Shown here: positions 34,678 through 45,428 of the stretch, piece after piece
How the letters are laid out: every line of letters begins with the position of its first letter
Position numbering within the stretch: the stretch's first letter is position 1
Source of the DNA: Amoebophrya sp. A120
Lineage: Eukaryota; Sar; Dinophyceae; Syndiniales; Amoebophryaceae
Direction: 5' to 3'
DNA length: 64,000 bases
Assembly: GCA_905178155.1 (NCBI GenBank)
Contig: CAJINV010000001.1
Location: 13,266,635-13,330,634, forward strand
Position numbers and translations under genes: made by a program
The notes under the pieces: model-generated
Told to the model about the DNA's origin: nothing
The model's input: only the letters and a program-made list of their open reading frames with translations
Databases searched by the model: none

Positions 34678-36418
34678 TCAAGTCGCCCTTCCTCCAGCTC
34701 GCCTTTCTTGCCGCGACATCCTTCCCGGGGATGGCGAAAATAAAGGCGGCCCGTCGGCCTTATTTTGGCCAGCAGCTGAAAAATCCGGCTGGCCCCGCCC
34801 CCGCTCCGCGCTGTAATCGCTGAAAATACTGCTGGCTTCCTCGTCCTTAAACAGCACGCGACGGCTGCTGTTGGCCGCATTGGGGCTATGCAGACTATCG
34901 TTCTCGTCGTACTCGTCTTCTACGGATTGATCGTCCGCCTGCCCCCCGTCGCGGGTCGGTGAAACAGGACGACTCGGCGTTCGCTCTGCATTCGTGCGCG
35001 CTACATCTGTATTGTTCAGTGTTGACCAATCTTTCCTCAACGTGGTCGAAGGGCAGCGTTTCTTTGGGCTTCAACTTCAAAGAAACACCACAAAACTAAC
35101 ACAAACAGTTTCTCTTGTGGAAGACGTAAACCCACACTCACGAAGCAAAAACAAACATACATGATACCAAGCCGCTTCAATCTTGCGTACAACGCGGTAG
35201 AAAAGCGTCCGCCTAAAATCCAACTATCAAATGTAAAAATGTCTGGGTCTGGAAGAATTCATGTTTGTCATGCTTGTCTGGCATGACCCTTAAATCTGTC
35301 ATGCACATTACCAAAGAGCCCCACTTTTCTGTCATGCAGAAACGTAGTTTGTCACGCAGAATAGGCAACACCTAGAAGCTCAGAAACTTGTCATGCTGAG
35401 CCAGCAATTGTGGCCTCCTCATGATACGCCACGCAGCATCACAAGTTTCCAGACCCAGACATTTTTACATTTGATACCAACAGAGCATGAACAATGCGAG
35501 GGAGCCGACGGCAACCGCAACCCGGAATGCGCCATTCTTCGTGTAGTCCCAAACCGTTCCGAAAACCCCACCCCCGCCTCCACCCCGCTGCGAGGAAGAG
35601 CCGCTCTGGTGCGAGCTACCCGCTCGCGCTCGATGGTGCTGGTGCGAGCGGTGGTGATGGTGCTGCGACGTGGAACTTTCATGCTCTGCCTGCTGCTCGT
35701 AGTGGGCGGCGGGGTCATCGGATGAGAGCAGCGGGTCCACCAGATTCCGAAAGGCGCGGTTAGCGTCCCCGATTGGTCCTGGTTTCTTCTGGACAAATGG
35801 TCTTGTGAGGCCTAAAAATTCGTCATCCTCCGGCGAATTGACGCCCGACAAAATATCGCGCGCTGCGTCCACAGTCGAAGGAGTGAGTTCGGTTCTTTCT
35901 CCGTCTTGTTCAGGACTTTTGGTTATTTTTCGTTGGTTTTCGGCGGACATAATCTCTGCCGAGTCGGGCAACGCTCGTCGTATTATTTGCTGCGATCGCT
36001 GCGGTGTAGAGGCACCACTTTCGGACTGATCATTGCCAAGTGCATCTGCTCTGCTGCCGAAATCACGAGCCTCCGCTGTCCCCGAAGGGAGCAAAGGTTC
36101 GTCCCCAACGTGACTGTTGTGCAGTGTTGTCCCAGCGGTATGTCCTCGTGCTGCTTCCCGCCTCGCATCGGCCTCAATGTCCTCGTTCATTTTGTCGATC
36201 ACAGTCTCCACCGCCTGCACAGAGGGCGGCCGCTCGAGAAGGTTTTGCGGATCGGTCACGGAACCGTCCACGTCCATGTCGGCACGGCGCAGAAGCGAAG
36301 GGTGCTCCGCAGTTGTCGCAGTCGTTAGCCACGGCGACGTGAGAAAAAACGAGAGCGTCGTCGAGCATCTAGCGAAGGAAGGCACTCTCGGCAACGCTGA
36401 TCTCCTGCCGGGCGTCAT
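34678..36418 (-). CDS. Disordered protein with one transmembrane segment, ~453 aa
   Basis: Exon 1 is 35477-36418 (ATG at 36418), followed by an introner, a short exon ending near 35191, and a last exon of about 34678-35068. The final intron is my best in-frame choice (GTACGC donor, TTGAAG acceptor); a second donor nearby (GTATCA) gives another phase. The N-terminus has a moderately hydrophobic patch (STTLSFFLTSPW) that may be a signal or simply upstream of a later start (MDVDGSVTD). The middle is acidic and Ser-rich with a His cluster (QHHHHRSHQHHRARAG) and a poly-Gly run. A single membrane helix (FRVAVAVGSLALFMLCWILGG) spans the introner site, so splicing is needed to complete it. The C-terminus is charged and disordered. 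No family recognised. Confidence 0.65.
35225..35476. mobile_element. Introner (252 bp, subfamily 1) in membrane-anchored protein gene
   Basis: Direct repeat CCAAC (35220-35224 and 35477-35481). Ends TATCAAATGTAAAAATG and CATTTTTACATTTGATA, an almost perfect terminal inverted repeat. Removal with one repeat gives CTC TGT TGG ATT TTA, completing the transmembrane helix. Confidence 0.93.
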
Positions 36419-36981
36419 GTTCTCTGCGACTGTGCCTGCTCGTACAAGTCCTGCATGTTGTCAGAGATTATTTTCAGCGTTGTCTACACACGTAGTTTAT
36501 ACAGATCTTTTATTCGATATCGATTGTAAGTACGATCAGAACTGGCTTCTTAGAAGCTATTCTAAAATCCTGTGACCAGTTGGAGCACTCTTGCTTCTTT
36601 CATCATAAGGGCACCGGCACCGGCACGACTGCGACGTTACAAAAGTCTTGCAGAACTCACAAACTTACTCTCATTCACCGAAACTTCACTCCCACTCAGT
36701 CACAGTTGCAACACAAACGACAGCAGCGCGCGCGCGTCAAACAAGTGACAGGACGACTAGTAGTAGTCTTTGTCCTTTTCCTTTCTGCTTTAGGTTTAGC
36801 GTGTAGAAGACTGCTTCTGATTGATTCTTCTACGAAAGTGCTTGTTTGTTGCATCTACACCAATATTTAGCATTGCGCACTTCTTATCACCAGGTGCTTT
36901 TGCAGCGCTTGGGGTCCAGCGCTATGGGGTCCAACTAACAGAAAATTTCGGTAAACGTATATTTTTTCTACTTTTACTGCC
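36419..36981. other. Intergenic, no supported gene
   Basis: Short region with a GGCACC simple-repeat patch near 36609. No coding support. Confidence 0.4.
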
Positions 36982-37626
36982 CTACTTAAAAAACCAGTCG
37001 CCCATTTGTTTCACCGCTCGCATCAATCTCGAGCTGTCGGGCCTCGCAAGGTTCATGCGCGCGAGGTACGACGGCGGGTTATAGGTGGACATCTGACTTG
37101 CGAGCCACTCCGAGGCGAAGGGCCTTCGCACTTGTAGCACCGGCACGACGATTGAGTGGCCGTCCAGTTCGAGCACTTCCTGCACCCCGATCAAATCCTG
37201 AAATCTTACGAAAATCTCGTACACACTCTGCCCTCTCCTCGTGGCCACAATGCGACAATGCACGAAGCGCTGCACCTGCGAAAGCACCTCGGGAACCGCG
37301 TAGGGGGGCACGTTGCCGAGAACCACCCAGTAGTGCGCGTCAGAGGCGTCTAGTCGAATAAAATCGAACTCCGGATCGCTACTACCGCCGGTAGCGGAGA
37401 GAAGTATCGCGCGCCGCTGCGTCTGGTGAATATCATAATCGTACTCCGGCTCGTTCACGTAAGCTACTGTGCCATCGTTCCAATCTGCAGAGCTTCTGTT
37501 GCCGCCGAAAAGAAACCCGGGTCTCCAAGAAAAGAAAGACCCATCGTTGTCACCGGTGCTATCGGATACAACACCTCGAGAATTTTCGAGAAACAGAGGA
37601 TGCGAAACTGGAGTAAAGCAAGTCAT
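36982..37626 (-). CDS. Nup35/Nup53-like nucleoporin, 214 aa
   Basis: Single exon from ATG to TAG. Residues about 90-180 form an RRM-like Nup35 fold: YWVVLGNVPPYAVPEVLSQV is the first strand-helix, followed by CRIVATRRGQSVYEIFVRF and a strand ending in VVPVLQVRRPF. The C-terminus is a short amphipathic helix ending in aromatic residues (RLMRAVKQMGDWFFK), as in Nup53-type proteins, which bind the nuclear membrane with such a tail. FG repeats are absent, as in the short protist forms. The reading is by fold pattern, so an unrelated RRM protein with an amphipathic tail remains possible. Confidence 0.6.
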   Translation of the reverse strand: MTCFTPVSHPLFLENSRGVVSDSTGDNDGSFFSWRPGFLFGGNRSSADWNDGTVAYVNEPEYDYDIHQTQRRAILLSATGGSSDPEFDFIRLDASDAHYWVVLGNVPPYAVPEVLSQVQRFVHCRIVATRRGQSVYEIFVRFQDLIGVQEVLELDGHSIVVPVLQVRRPFASEWLASQMSTYNPPSYLARMNLARPDSSRLMRAVKQMGDWFFK

Positions 37627-37692
37627 AACGTTAACGAGAAAAATGAAACAATTGGCAGAACTTTACTAGGGTCTAGCTTGGACGAGGGTGAT

Positions 37693-38115
37693 CTAGGATT
37701 GTATAATGGGTGGGATGCTGCTCATGCGCATGAATTCGGGCGAGAAGAAATACCTCGATGTTCGATCATGAAGTTTGACTTTTTGAATTTCGGAATGAAA
37801 AGTAGAAGCCCGAACTTTCATCACAGTATGAATGACGACAAAAACAACGAGGAACTGCTGAGCGAGTAGTACTAGTAACTTTTTTGCCTTTCTACGAAAG
37901 CCGTTGCACGAAACATCATCAACTACAAACCACAACGAATATTGAGAACGGCAGACGATGCCACGAAACGAACGAAGGACGACGGAACATGATTTGACGA
38001 CCACGTGGCGAGAGACATAACCTATGGACCGACAAAGCGAAAGAACCACGATGACGAGCAGCAGGACGATCACAACAGCAAAAACGGATATGACGAAAAT
38101 TGCGGACAAACGCAT
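37693..38115 (-). CDS. Small hydrophobic hypothetical protein, 140 aa
   Basis: ATG-initiated ORF on the same strand as all neighbours. It begins with a strongly hydrophobic segment (MRLSAIFVISVFAVVIVLLL) and has a second one near residue 85 (KLLVLLAQQFLVVFVVIHTV). No known domain. It may be a small membrane protein or simply a chance ORF, since the codons are rich in GTC/GTT. Confidence 0.3.
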   Translation of the reverse strand: MRLSAIFVISVFAVVIVLLLVIVVLSLCRSIGYVSRHVVVKSCSVVLRSFRGIVCRSQYSLWFVVDDVSCNGFRRKAKKLLVLLAQQFLVVFVVIHTVMKVRASTFHSEIQKVKLHDRTSRYFFSPEFMRMSSIPPIIQS

Positions 38116-38958
38116 GGACGGCCTCTACACTATGGGCATTTGGTGTGCTGCGCACCACTCGTGTAAACATTAAACTTTGTGTAAACACTCGTGTGACGAA
38201 TTTGCAACTTCACAGACAGAAGTAGACTTCGATCGAAATTGAAATTTTTTTGGTGCAGTACGATATTGTTTCTACAAAACAAAGACAAGGTCAAATTGCT
38301 TGTTTGTACAATGGGACAGTGAAGTCGTGGACCCGCTGGACCTGTAATTCATATACGAGAAGCAAATACAAAATAGGAGCGCGCTACAGCATAGGTACAT
38401 AATACAAATACAAGCAGGGAAAATATACTTGCCACACGGCAAAAGAGCTTTTTGCTTTTGTACATTCCAAAGCGGTAAGTAAGTTAAATACTGGTAGAAG
38501 AGTTGCACACAGAGTATAGTTACAAAACTTTAGAGGAATAGTGGAAACGACAGAGCCATACGCATTGATCTGGCTATCGTTATTTATGATGTACAGGTCA
38601 TCTTTGGTTAGTACGCATACAAACACATCCATACGCAGAACTGCTAAGGCAAGTAGGCACTAATTTAAATTTACATCGCTCATCAATTTGGAAATGCGGT
38701 TACATAATTGGTACAGGTAAGAAACGCGAACGGGACTCTCATTATTTTTTACTTTTCTTTGAAATTTAAGCGGTACAAATTTTCTTTGATTTCGTGCGTT
38801 GGTACACTTTTATTCTCTAGAGATACAAAGATATTCTCTGCGTCTGGATTCGCAGCTGGTCAACCTCATCTGTAAAATATTGACGGTATGAACTGCAGCA
38901 TGATGTGCGGGCAACATACACTGCTGCATCGCAGCAGAAACTGGTTGAAAACCTGTTC
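38116..38958. other. Intergenic, no supported gene
   Basis: AT-rich, with only short ORFs. It contains the 3' UTR of the KDEL-receptor-like gene. Confidence 0.4.
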
Positions 38959-41716
38959 TCACACCAGTTCGTTGAGGTTGGCAAGATGAATCTTCTCAGG
39001 CGACCACTCCCTATGAGAGTGCACTACTCCCACTTCCCCTCGTTTGTGTTTCACGAACAGCAATACAAGCGTCGCCAAGACTGCAGGTTTTGCAAGACAA
39101 ATACACCCGGGATTGCAGTGCTGTTTGAGCTTCCGGAACTTGTCATGCGAAAAGTGCCAAGAGGCAAAGGATGGATTTGGTATTTTGCATGACAAATGAT
39201 GGGGAGGGGGAGTTGTGCACTCTCATACTCCCAAGTGGCGTCCGTGAAGCTGGCGGACATAACTTTCCTGGCGTAGGCCCGCACAAAGTCCATGATCACA
39301 ACCAACTGCAAAATTTGTGCGGCCATGATAGAATAGCTATGCATTGCAAACATGTCTGGGTCGTCTGGAAGACCAATGCAAGATTTTCCATGAATGTCTG
39401 ACATGAGTGACTCTGAACTCTGTGATGGTTAGAGGGAAACAGAAGATCCTCCTGTCTGTGGTGCAAAAGTGCAGCACTCCAGGTCGTGGAATACGCAAGC
39501 GCAACACAACACATAGGAGCTCAAAAACATGTCACGCTTGCATCAGTGAAGACCCCATCATTGATCGTCTTCCTCATGGTCATCGTTCACAGACTCGCAG
39601 CAAAATTGGAATTTTCCACACCCAGACGTTGGCATTTCATAATAGCCGGTCCAATTGATATCAGGGATGAACCACCACCTGGGCCTGTGGTCGTCTTCGG
39701 GATAAAACTCCTCGGTGGCGAAGCACCTGGTGGTGTGATGAAATGATCGATTCGACTGCTCGCAACTGCAACTTCTAACACCATATTGAATATGGGATCA
39801 ATATTAAACCCCGTATAACCGCTGTAAGGAAGCAAACTTCCGCAACCGCAACCCGAAAACAAGTTTTTGGAAATCAAAGAACCGCCGTTTGAAAAACTTT
39901 CTATGGTAAGAACATATGTACCAGAAAATGAATCCACAGCATCTGCCCACGGTCCAGAAGAGCATGGCGTGTGCCGCCATGGCTTTGATCTTGCCAACCT
40001 TGTATCCCAGAGAAAAAAGCTGGCAGGGCATATTGATATTTGTGATGCAAAAATAAACACACAGAAAAATTTGTCGTGGGTGGCCCCATAGCATGCTGTT
40101 TCGGATATGCAATGCAGATTTTTTTGTGTGTTTATTTTTGCATTACAAATATGCCCTGCCAGCTTTTTTCTGTGTGGTACCTTGTTCATGAGGTACAGCT
40201 GTGGAATGACGCAGAGGCTCTCGCACCACATCCCGATAGCCCACAGGGCGTCAAACCTCCAATCCTGGTTCATGTCCCCTCTGAACGTGTAGCCCGCCCA
40301 GCAGGCAAACAGGAAAAAGGGGAGGAAGGGGCGATCATCGATTCTTCGGGGCGTGCAGGTGTGCGCGTAGCCGCCAACGTGGGGTAGGATTTCCCGCTTC
40401 GCCAGGACGCAGTCTCGCTGCAATCTCGCCAGGGCTTTGGTCACGCTCTTTTGGTTCAGAAACTGCACCGCCTCTCGCTGCAACTGGACCTCCATCGCGC
40501 GCGTCGAGGGAGCCCGTTGGAGGCCGGTGAGTTTGGCGGTTGCGTCCGCGGACACTTTCAATGAGGCTTGCTTTCCGACCAAAAGCAATCCGCGGATCCG
40601 CCTTTCCAAATCCTCGAGCTGCGCGTTCTGTGCCTTCCAGGCGTTCCGGCTCCGCTCTTCGGCAGACAGCCTGGACTTTTTCATCTCCCTCCGCACCGAC
40701 TCGGATTTTTCCGCGTCTTGCTTGAAACTGGTAAACATCAGCCAGCAGATCCCCAGGCAGAAAGAGCACGTGCAAGCTTCGATCGCCGAATAAAAGCTCA
40801 ATCCGGTGCCGTCAATGGGCATATACCCGACGAACAGACACGCAGAAATGAGGCGGGACATGCTCGAAAAAGTCTGCAGTAGAATAAAGGAACGCGAGAA
40901 ACCTGGTTTTGTTTGTTATTTAGTTTTTGTTTCATGTTTATGGTCATGTCTTCATGCGTTTAGTTTTTGTTCCGTGTTAATGGTCTTCATGCGTTTTTGT
41001 CAATCGCACGGGTTGAGAAGTACTAGTACCGGGAGTATACTTGCGTCGAGAGCGACTTCAATTTCAAACACGACGAAGTGACTTGCACATCGCGGATCAA
41101 TGGGCGCCAAGTCGAGCGACGATCCAAAACCAAAATTGTGTCTGAAAAATGCATTCAGGTCGGAGTATAATCGTTCGCTCACACAAAAACTCAAGGTACC
41201 TGCTGCGTTTCCGGTGGAAAGAATGTTGAGCATGATCCCCAGCATGGCAGCGGATTGCATTTTTCGTTCGATTGAGAGCAGTACGCTGAGCTGAAAAAGT
41301 TCCCTGTCCGCTGTGTACAGGAAAAAGGTCAGACCGCAAAACACGAAGGAGTAGAGAGCCCAGACGTAGAAGCGCGCGGCGGCTGTGGTTGACGCCTTGT
41401 CTCGCTCGCCAGGCTGCACAGGTGCAGCATACCCGAACGCTTCCTTGATGCTGCTCCAACAGCTAGCGGGGGACGGAAAAAAGGTTTGTTCCACAACCGG
41501 CCGCTCGGCCCAAACCAAAAGCTTCAACTCCTCGACCCTCTCCTTGGTCAGGTACCGCTCGAGAATGTTGTCGGTCTTTTTCTGAGACGATGTCGTGGAC
41601 GAATTTCTCGAGCGAAAGAAGTCTTCGTCTTGGATCGTTCCAAAACCGTAGTCATCACGAACGTCAAGGGGCCGCCCCTCGAAACAGGCGATGTCGTTGT
41701 AGTTGTAGGCAGGCAT
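38959..41716 (-). CDS. ER lumen protein-retaining (KDEL) receptor-like protein with three introners
   Basis: First ATG at 41716 (MPAYNYNDIACFEGRPLDV). Confident exons are about 41195-41716, 40185-40872, 39898-40002, 39642-39726, 39228-39332 and 38959-39006. Three gaps are introners; one is a GT-AG intron (39727-39897, GTTTTT/CACCAG). The C-terminal half matches the ERD2 pattern: LWAIGMWCESLCVIPQLYLM, then an AHAMLFWTVGRCCGF segment, then SIMAAQILQLVVIMDF with the Asp-Phe-containing last helix. This family retrieves ER residents from the Golgi. The N-terminal extension and a charged helical insert (about residues 220-340) are atypical. The junction between 41195 and 40872 is unresolved: the obvious donor (GTACCT) and acceptor (CTGCAG) differ in phase, so a small exon is probably missing. 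Confidence 0.75.
39012..39227. mobile_element. Introner (216 bp) in KDEL-receptor-like gene, 3'-most
   Basis: Direct repeat CTCCC (39007-39011 and 39228-39232). Ends TATGAGAGTGCAC and GTGCACTCTCATA. Removal gives ACT TGG GAG TGG TCG CCT, joining the last helix to the C-terminal tail and stop. Interior has TTGTCATGC and GCATGACAA. Confidence 0.9.
39338..39641. mobile_element. Introner (304 bp, diverged subfamily 1) in KDEL-receptor-like gene
   Basis: Direct repeat ATAGC (39333-39337 and 39642-39646). Ends TATGCATTGCAAACATG and GGCATTTCATA; the inner GTCTGGGTC motif carries a 3-bp duplication on the left. Removal gives ACC GGC TAT TCT ATC ATG in frame. Confidence 0.88.
40003..40179. mobile_element. 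Introner (177 bp, long palindrome) in KDEL-receptor-like gene
   Basis: Direct repeat CCTTG (39998-40002 and 40180-40184). Ends TATCCCAGAGAAAAAAGC and GCTTTTTTCTGTGTGGTA. The two arms are nearly complementary for about 60 bases each, so the spliced-out RNA would fold as a long hairpin. Removal gives AAC AAG GTT GGC AAG in frame. Confidence 0.9.
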
Positions 41717-42270
41717 GATCTTCTCCAATGCTGAAAGACTTACTCTTCCTTCAGCGAATGCTTGTTGTGTTCTAAATAACGACCTGGTCGTGGCACCTTG
41801 CCTTAAGCTTCAGACCCACTTCTCCTGTGCGTGGTCCCTATCTTGTTTATCCTGATCTTGATTTTTTCTAACACCAATGCGTCGAAAGAGAAGAACAGGA
41901 TGGCGAAGAAGATGCGATGCTAAGACAGAGCTCATGCCGCTTCGCCATCAATACGAATATTGCAGTATATTTTCCTCTCTCAAAAGCGCACACGGGGTAT
42001 GGAAAAATTACGATTGATCCACCATGATTAAAACGAGGTCAATCTGCGACGAGCGATCGAACGAAATACCTCCGAGCCGAAAACAAAAAACTGAACTCAC
42101 CGTAATGGAAGCTGTTTTTCCCTTTAGTCTCTCATGTTGTCACTGACTTTTTCTGTTCTTAAGCTGAAATCGATCCGACATACTGGTCACGCGACGGCAG
42201 CGAAACAGGCTGTGTTCTTGCCTTCAGGGCCTATTGAAAACATCACTATTTTGAAGATGCAGAACCACCT
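41717..42270. other. Intergenic, no supported gene
   Basis: No ORF with support; holds the KDEL-receptor-like 5' UTR and the 3' UTR of the next gene. Confidence 0.4.
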
Positions 42271-43710
42271 TCACTCCTCTGGCGGTTCCACGTACCACCA
42301 GTAAACCCCAGCGCCCGTAACGTGAACTTCATTCGCGGTGCGAAAATCGCACACGGCTTCGACTACCTGCTTCCCAAGAATACCCGCGCCCGCCATAATG
42401 CCGCCGTATTTCACCTTGGAGCTCCACAGCTGGTACAGTGACGCAAGCCGGTCAGAAACGAAATCTCCGCGAATTTGCACGTTCGCGTTGGGATGAGACG
42501 GGTCCCGTGCCGCGTTTGGGTTGTAGTTTGTTTCGATGTCCCGCGTCTTCGTGCTATTTGTTCCCGCAGACGTCCATAAATTCGCGCTGACGTCCTCCTC
42601 CCCCACCAAATCGCTCACGAACAGGAGGTCCACCGACTGATCAGGCAGTTGTGACAACAGCGCCTCCTCGTGCTGCCCGCGAAGGAAGTAGAGGTCAGGT
42701 TTTTGCTGCTGCAGCGGTTGCAGCCGCGCTGCGGTCTGCTGGTACAGCTGCTCCAGGTAAATGTTCTTTTGCTGCAACTGCTCTGCCGTGGTACTACCTG
42801 CGTCCGGACCGGGTTCGGACTGGAAGTACGTATCCACACCAATGTACTGTAATCTGGACTGCAACGAGTAGGGATCGCCGGCTCCAGCCGCATCCTTTGG
42901 TGGAGAAAGGAGATTTACCGGAACGTCCCCGTTGCCAACGCCGATTTGGACCAGTGAAGGCCGTGCTGTACCGAACTTCACTTGCTTTTCCAGCAGAAAC
43001 CGCACTGCGGCTGGCACGTCGGCGGCGAGAAAGTCATGGAAAACAAACACCGGGGTCTGCAGCCCCTCGACAATCCGGATGCCGCGGATGTGGCGGTGAT
43101 ATATCAGTTCTTGCTCGTGTAAGCGCACCCGGTCCCCGACCTTCTTCGCAGCATAGAGCAGCCCGGAAAAAACGTCCTCAGCGCTCGGTGGTCCTGCGTC
43201 TTGCGTCCCTTGACCCGGAGGTGCTACACGCGGCGTGGACGTGGCTTCCAGCGCCTCCTGCAACAGCCCACTCAGCTTCCGCGAGTGGCGAATCCCGCTG
43301 CTGCGGACCCCACTTTCGATCTGGTCAAAGCCCTCGTTGGCGAACAATTGTGTTTGTTTTGCGTCGAATTCCGCGAAGGCTTGTTGAATCTGCTGCTGCG
43401 GCGTTTGCAGCCCGGCCTGCATCACTTGCATCGCGAGCGTAAGAAACAAGGCAGCCACAGTTTGCATGTTTTGCATGCACGCAACAATGAGCGGGCTAGC
43501 TTCCTCACCATGGTCCTGGACGACGTTCGCACCCGCCACGTACTCGAACAGTTGGAAGATGGGCTCCGGAACCGCTTCCTTCGCCGCCTGCTGCAGACAG
43601 GACTGCAACGGCTCCAGCCCGGGCTGCAAGCAAACCTCAGGCAAGGTCGTGCCAGAAACAGTGCGCATTGCCAGGAGCAGCGGCACGACAAAAATCTTTA
43701 GTAGCTTCAT
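42271..43710 (-). CDS. Secreted or lumenal methyltransferase-like protein, 479 aa
   Basis: Single exon from ATG to stop. It begins with a clear signal peptide (MKLLKIFVVPLLLAMRTVSG). The N-terminal half is Gln-rich and helical with paired cysteines near residues 27-38. The C-terminal half, from about residue 250, follows a Rossmann-type methyltransferase order: LVQIGVGNGDVPVN as the SAM-binding glycine loop, LQYIGVDTYF as the acidic strand 2, a loop with FLRGQHEEAL, VDLLFVSDLVG as strand 4, and LWSSKVKYGGIMAGAG as the strand 5 region. This resembles the FkbM and methyltransferase-24 kind. Lumenal location is inferred from the signal peptide; substrate unknown. Activity is unproven since the glycine loop is slightly atypical. 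Confidence 0.7.
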   Translation of the reverse strand: MKLLKIFVVPLLLAMRTVSGTTLPEVCLQPGLEPLQSCLQQAAKEAVPEPIFQLFEYVAGANVVQDHGEEASPLIVACMQNMQTVAALFLTLAMQVMQAGLQTPQQQIQQAFAEFDAKQTQLFANEGFDQIESGVRSSGIRHSRKLSGLLQEALEATSTPRVAPPGQGTQDAGPPSAEDVFSGLLYAAKKVGDRVRLHEQELIYHRHIRGIRIVEGLQTPVFVFHDFLAADVPAAVRFLLEKQVKFGTARPSLVQIGVGNGDVPVNLLSPPKDAAGAGDPYSLQSRLQYIGVDTYFQSEPGPDAGSTTAEQLQQKNIYLEQLYQQTAARLQPLQQQKPDLYFLRGQHEEALLSQLPDQSVDLLFVSDLVGEEDVSANLWTSAGTNSTKTRDIETNYNPNAARDPSHPNANVQIRGDFVSDRLASLYQLWSSKVKYGGIMAGAGILGKQVVEAVCDFRTANEVHVTGAGVYWWYVEPPEE

Positions 43711-44338
43711 CTTTTTTATTCAGACAGAAAAACGGTTGATGTTTAATGTTTGTGCACTCACATTTTTCTTTATGCGAAAACAGGTTGATAGAAATATCAC
43801 GACACGGATATGAACTTCCAAAAAAAAAACACGAAAGCAAACCGTCGTCAACATCGATCATGTAAAAGTGGAAGATCATGCGCAAATACAGTGAATTCAA
43901 AATTCAAATTCAAATTGTTTTCACTTCACTTCGAGGGGTGGTGGTTGGCGGTGGCCTCTTCGCATGTGGCTCACTAGACCGGGGCAGGGAACGACGCAAC
44001 GCTATGCACCACGGGCACGCGACTACCAAATGCCAGTGTGGACGCCAATCCGGGCTAACGTTCTCAATCCCGAGGGGAGTCACGGTAAGAAAATTCTCGC
44101 TAGGGTCTCAGGGGCACATTCTGGATGACGTTTCACTCGCCCAGACCGAAGCTATTTCTAACTACGAGCCTTCTCTGATCTCATCTCGCAGCAAACCTCA
44201 CATCAACATCACTGCCACCCAGCGGGGATCCGCCGCTTCGTCTAGCCGTCGACAGCAGGCCCAAGGCCAGTCTGCTAGACGCGCGCTATCTTCCCGGTCC
44301 CACTGGGGCAGTTACGTGCTCCCGCTACTTACGCAGAC
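43711..44338. other. Intergenic, no supported gene
   Basis: A plus-strand ORF (43878-44402) opposes all other genes and has no recognisable domain; its composition is repeat-like. Confidence 0.35.
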
Positions 44339-44647
44339 GCGAGCTGGCGCCGCTCCCGCAGCGCCCGGATGCGTTCGACGTCGGCCGAAGGGTTCGCAAT
44401 GAGCTCCGCCCGTGCCTCTACCGCCGCCTCGATCGCCTCCTCCGCCGTTGCGTAGAGCTCCGGGTGGATCGTGCGGGAGAGCGGGTAGGGCTCCTCCTCC
44501 CCCGGGACCTTAACCCTCGCACGCGCAACGAGCTTGCCCCGGGGCGCGTCGTACGTGACCCCGACCGGCAGGGCCTTGCTTGCCCCCTGGAACTCCAGCG
44601 CTTGCTTGACCCTTGGCGGATCCTCGGTGTGCTTTTTGCGCTCATCT
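44339..44647 (-). CDS. AP2-like domain fragment (last exon or pseudogene)
   Basis: Open minus-strand frame ending in TAA at 44339-44341. The translation contains LPVGVTYDAPRGKLVARARV followed by a helix (YATAEEAIEAAVEARAELI). This strand-then-Ala-rich-helix order is the layout of an AP2/ERF DNA-binding domain, as found in alveolate regulators and in mobile elements. No in-frame ATG precedes it; a TTTTCACTTAG acceptor lies directly upstream (about 44650), so it may be a 3' exon. No convincing 5' exon was found, and it could be a gene remnant. GC content is clearly higher than in the surroundings. Confidence 0.45.
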
Positions 44648-45428
44648 AAGTGAAAAAACGCATACCATCCCTGTCAAGGTTGTTCTAAGTGAAAAAGTGC
44701 ATGGTTGTTCTTTATTTATATTATAATTCTTTTCTGCACTAATTATGTTGGTTCATGCGTATAGGCCTAACCGTTTCCTCTATGGGTGTCTCTGTTACGC
44801 TACGGGTTCTGCTTTCACTCTAACTACGCTACCCTCATACCTTACCCTAACGCAACAGGAAACTGCGAAACCATCACTGTATCACTCAACGGCAGACCGA
44901 CTCCCCACAGTGAGTGGGGGCTCGCTCTGCCGATATGCTATGAAACTTAGTTGTATGCTATTTTCTATCTGGACGCTAGTTGAAACATGAAACTACAAAA
45001 CTACGAAACTAAGGTCTCTGCTGTAATTCGGGGCGAAAATTACTTGTTGAGTGGTACCTGGGATCTTCTGATCAAATGCCAGGAGCACGCCTTGCTTTCC
45101 ATAAGTAGTACCGCCTGAGAGAAAGAAAGGGAGTACAAGGAAGGAATTCTGAGAATCACGACTCAATGCGTTTGTTTTCGGTGCGTGTGCGCGCATCGTC
45201 ATTATACAAAAGTAGTTCTGTTCTCTGGAAAGGAGAAGTCTTCATCCAGGCTGCTGAAGATTAATCGGTGCGCTACTTAACTAGTACCGGAGCTACTATG
45301 ACGCCCATCTAATTGAGTTGCTCTTGTAAAAACATATTCTGCAGAACAAACAAACACCCTCGTGGAGACAACCACTTCTAGTCAAAAACTCAAAACTCGC
45401 AATTGCGTTCCCGTCTCGTCTTCTACTT
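44648..45428. other. Intergenic, direct-repeat patch, no supported gene
   Basis: A short direct repeat (CTAAGTGAAAAA followed by GCAT) occurs twice near 44647-44692. The remainder shows no coding feature. Confidence 0.4.
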
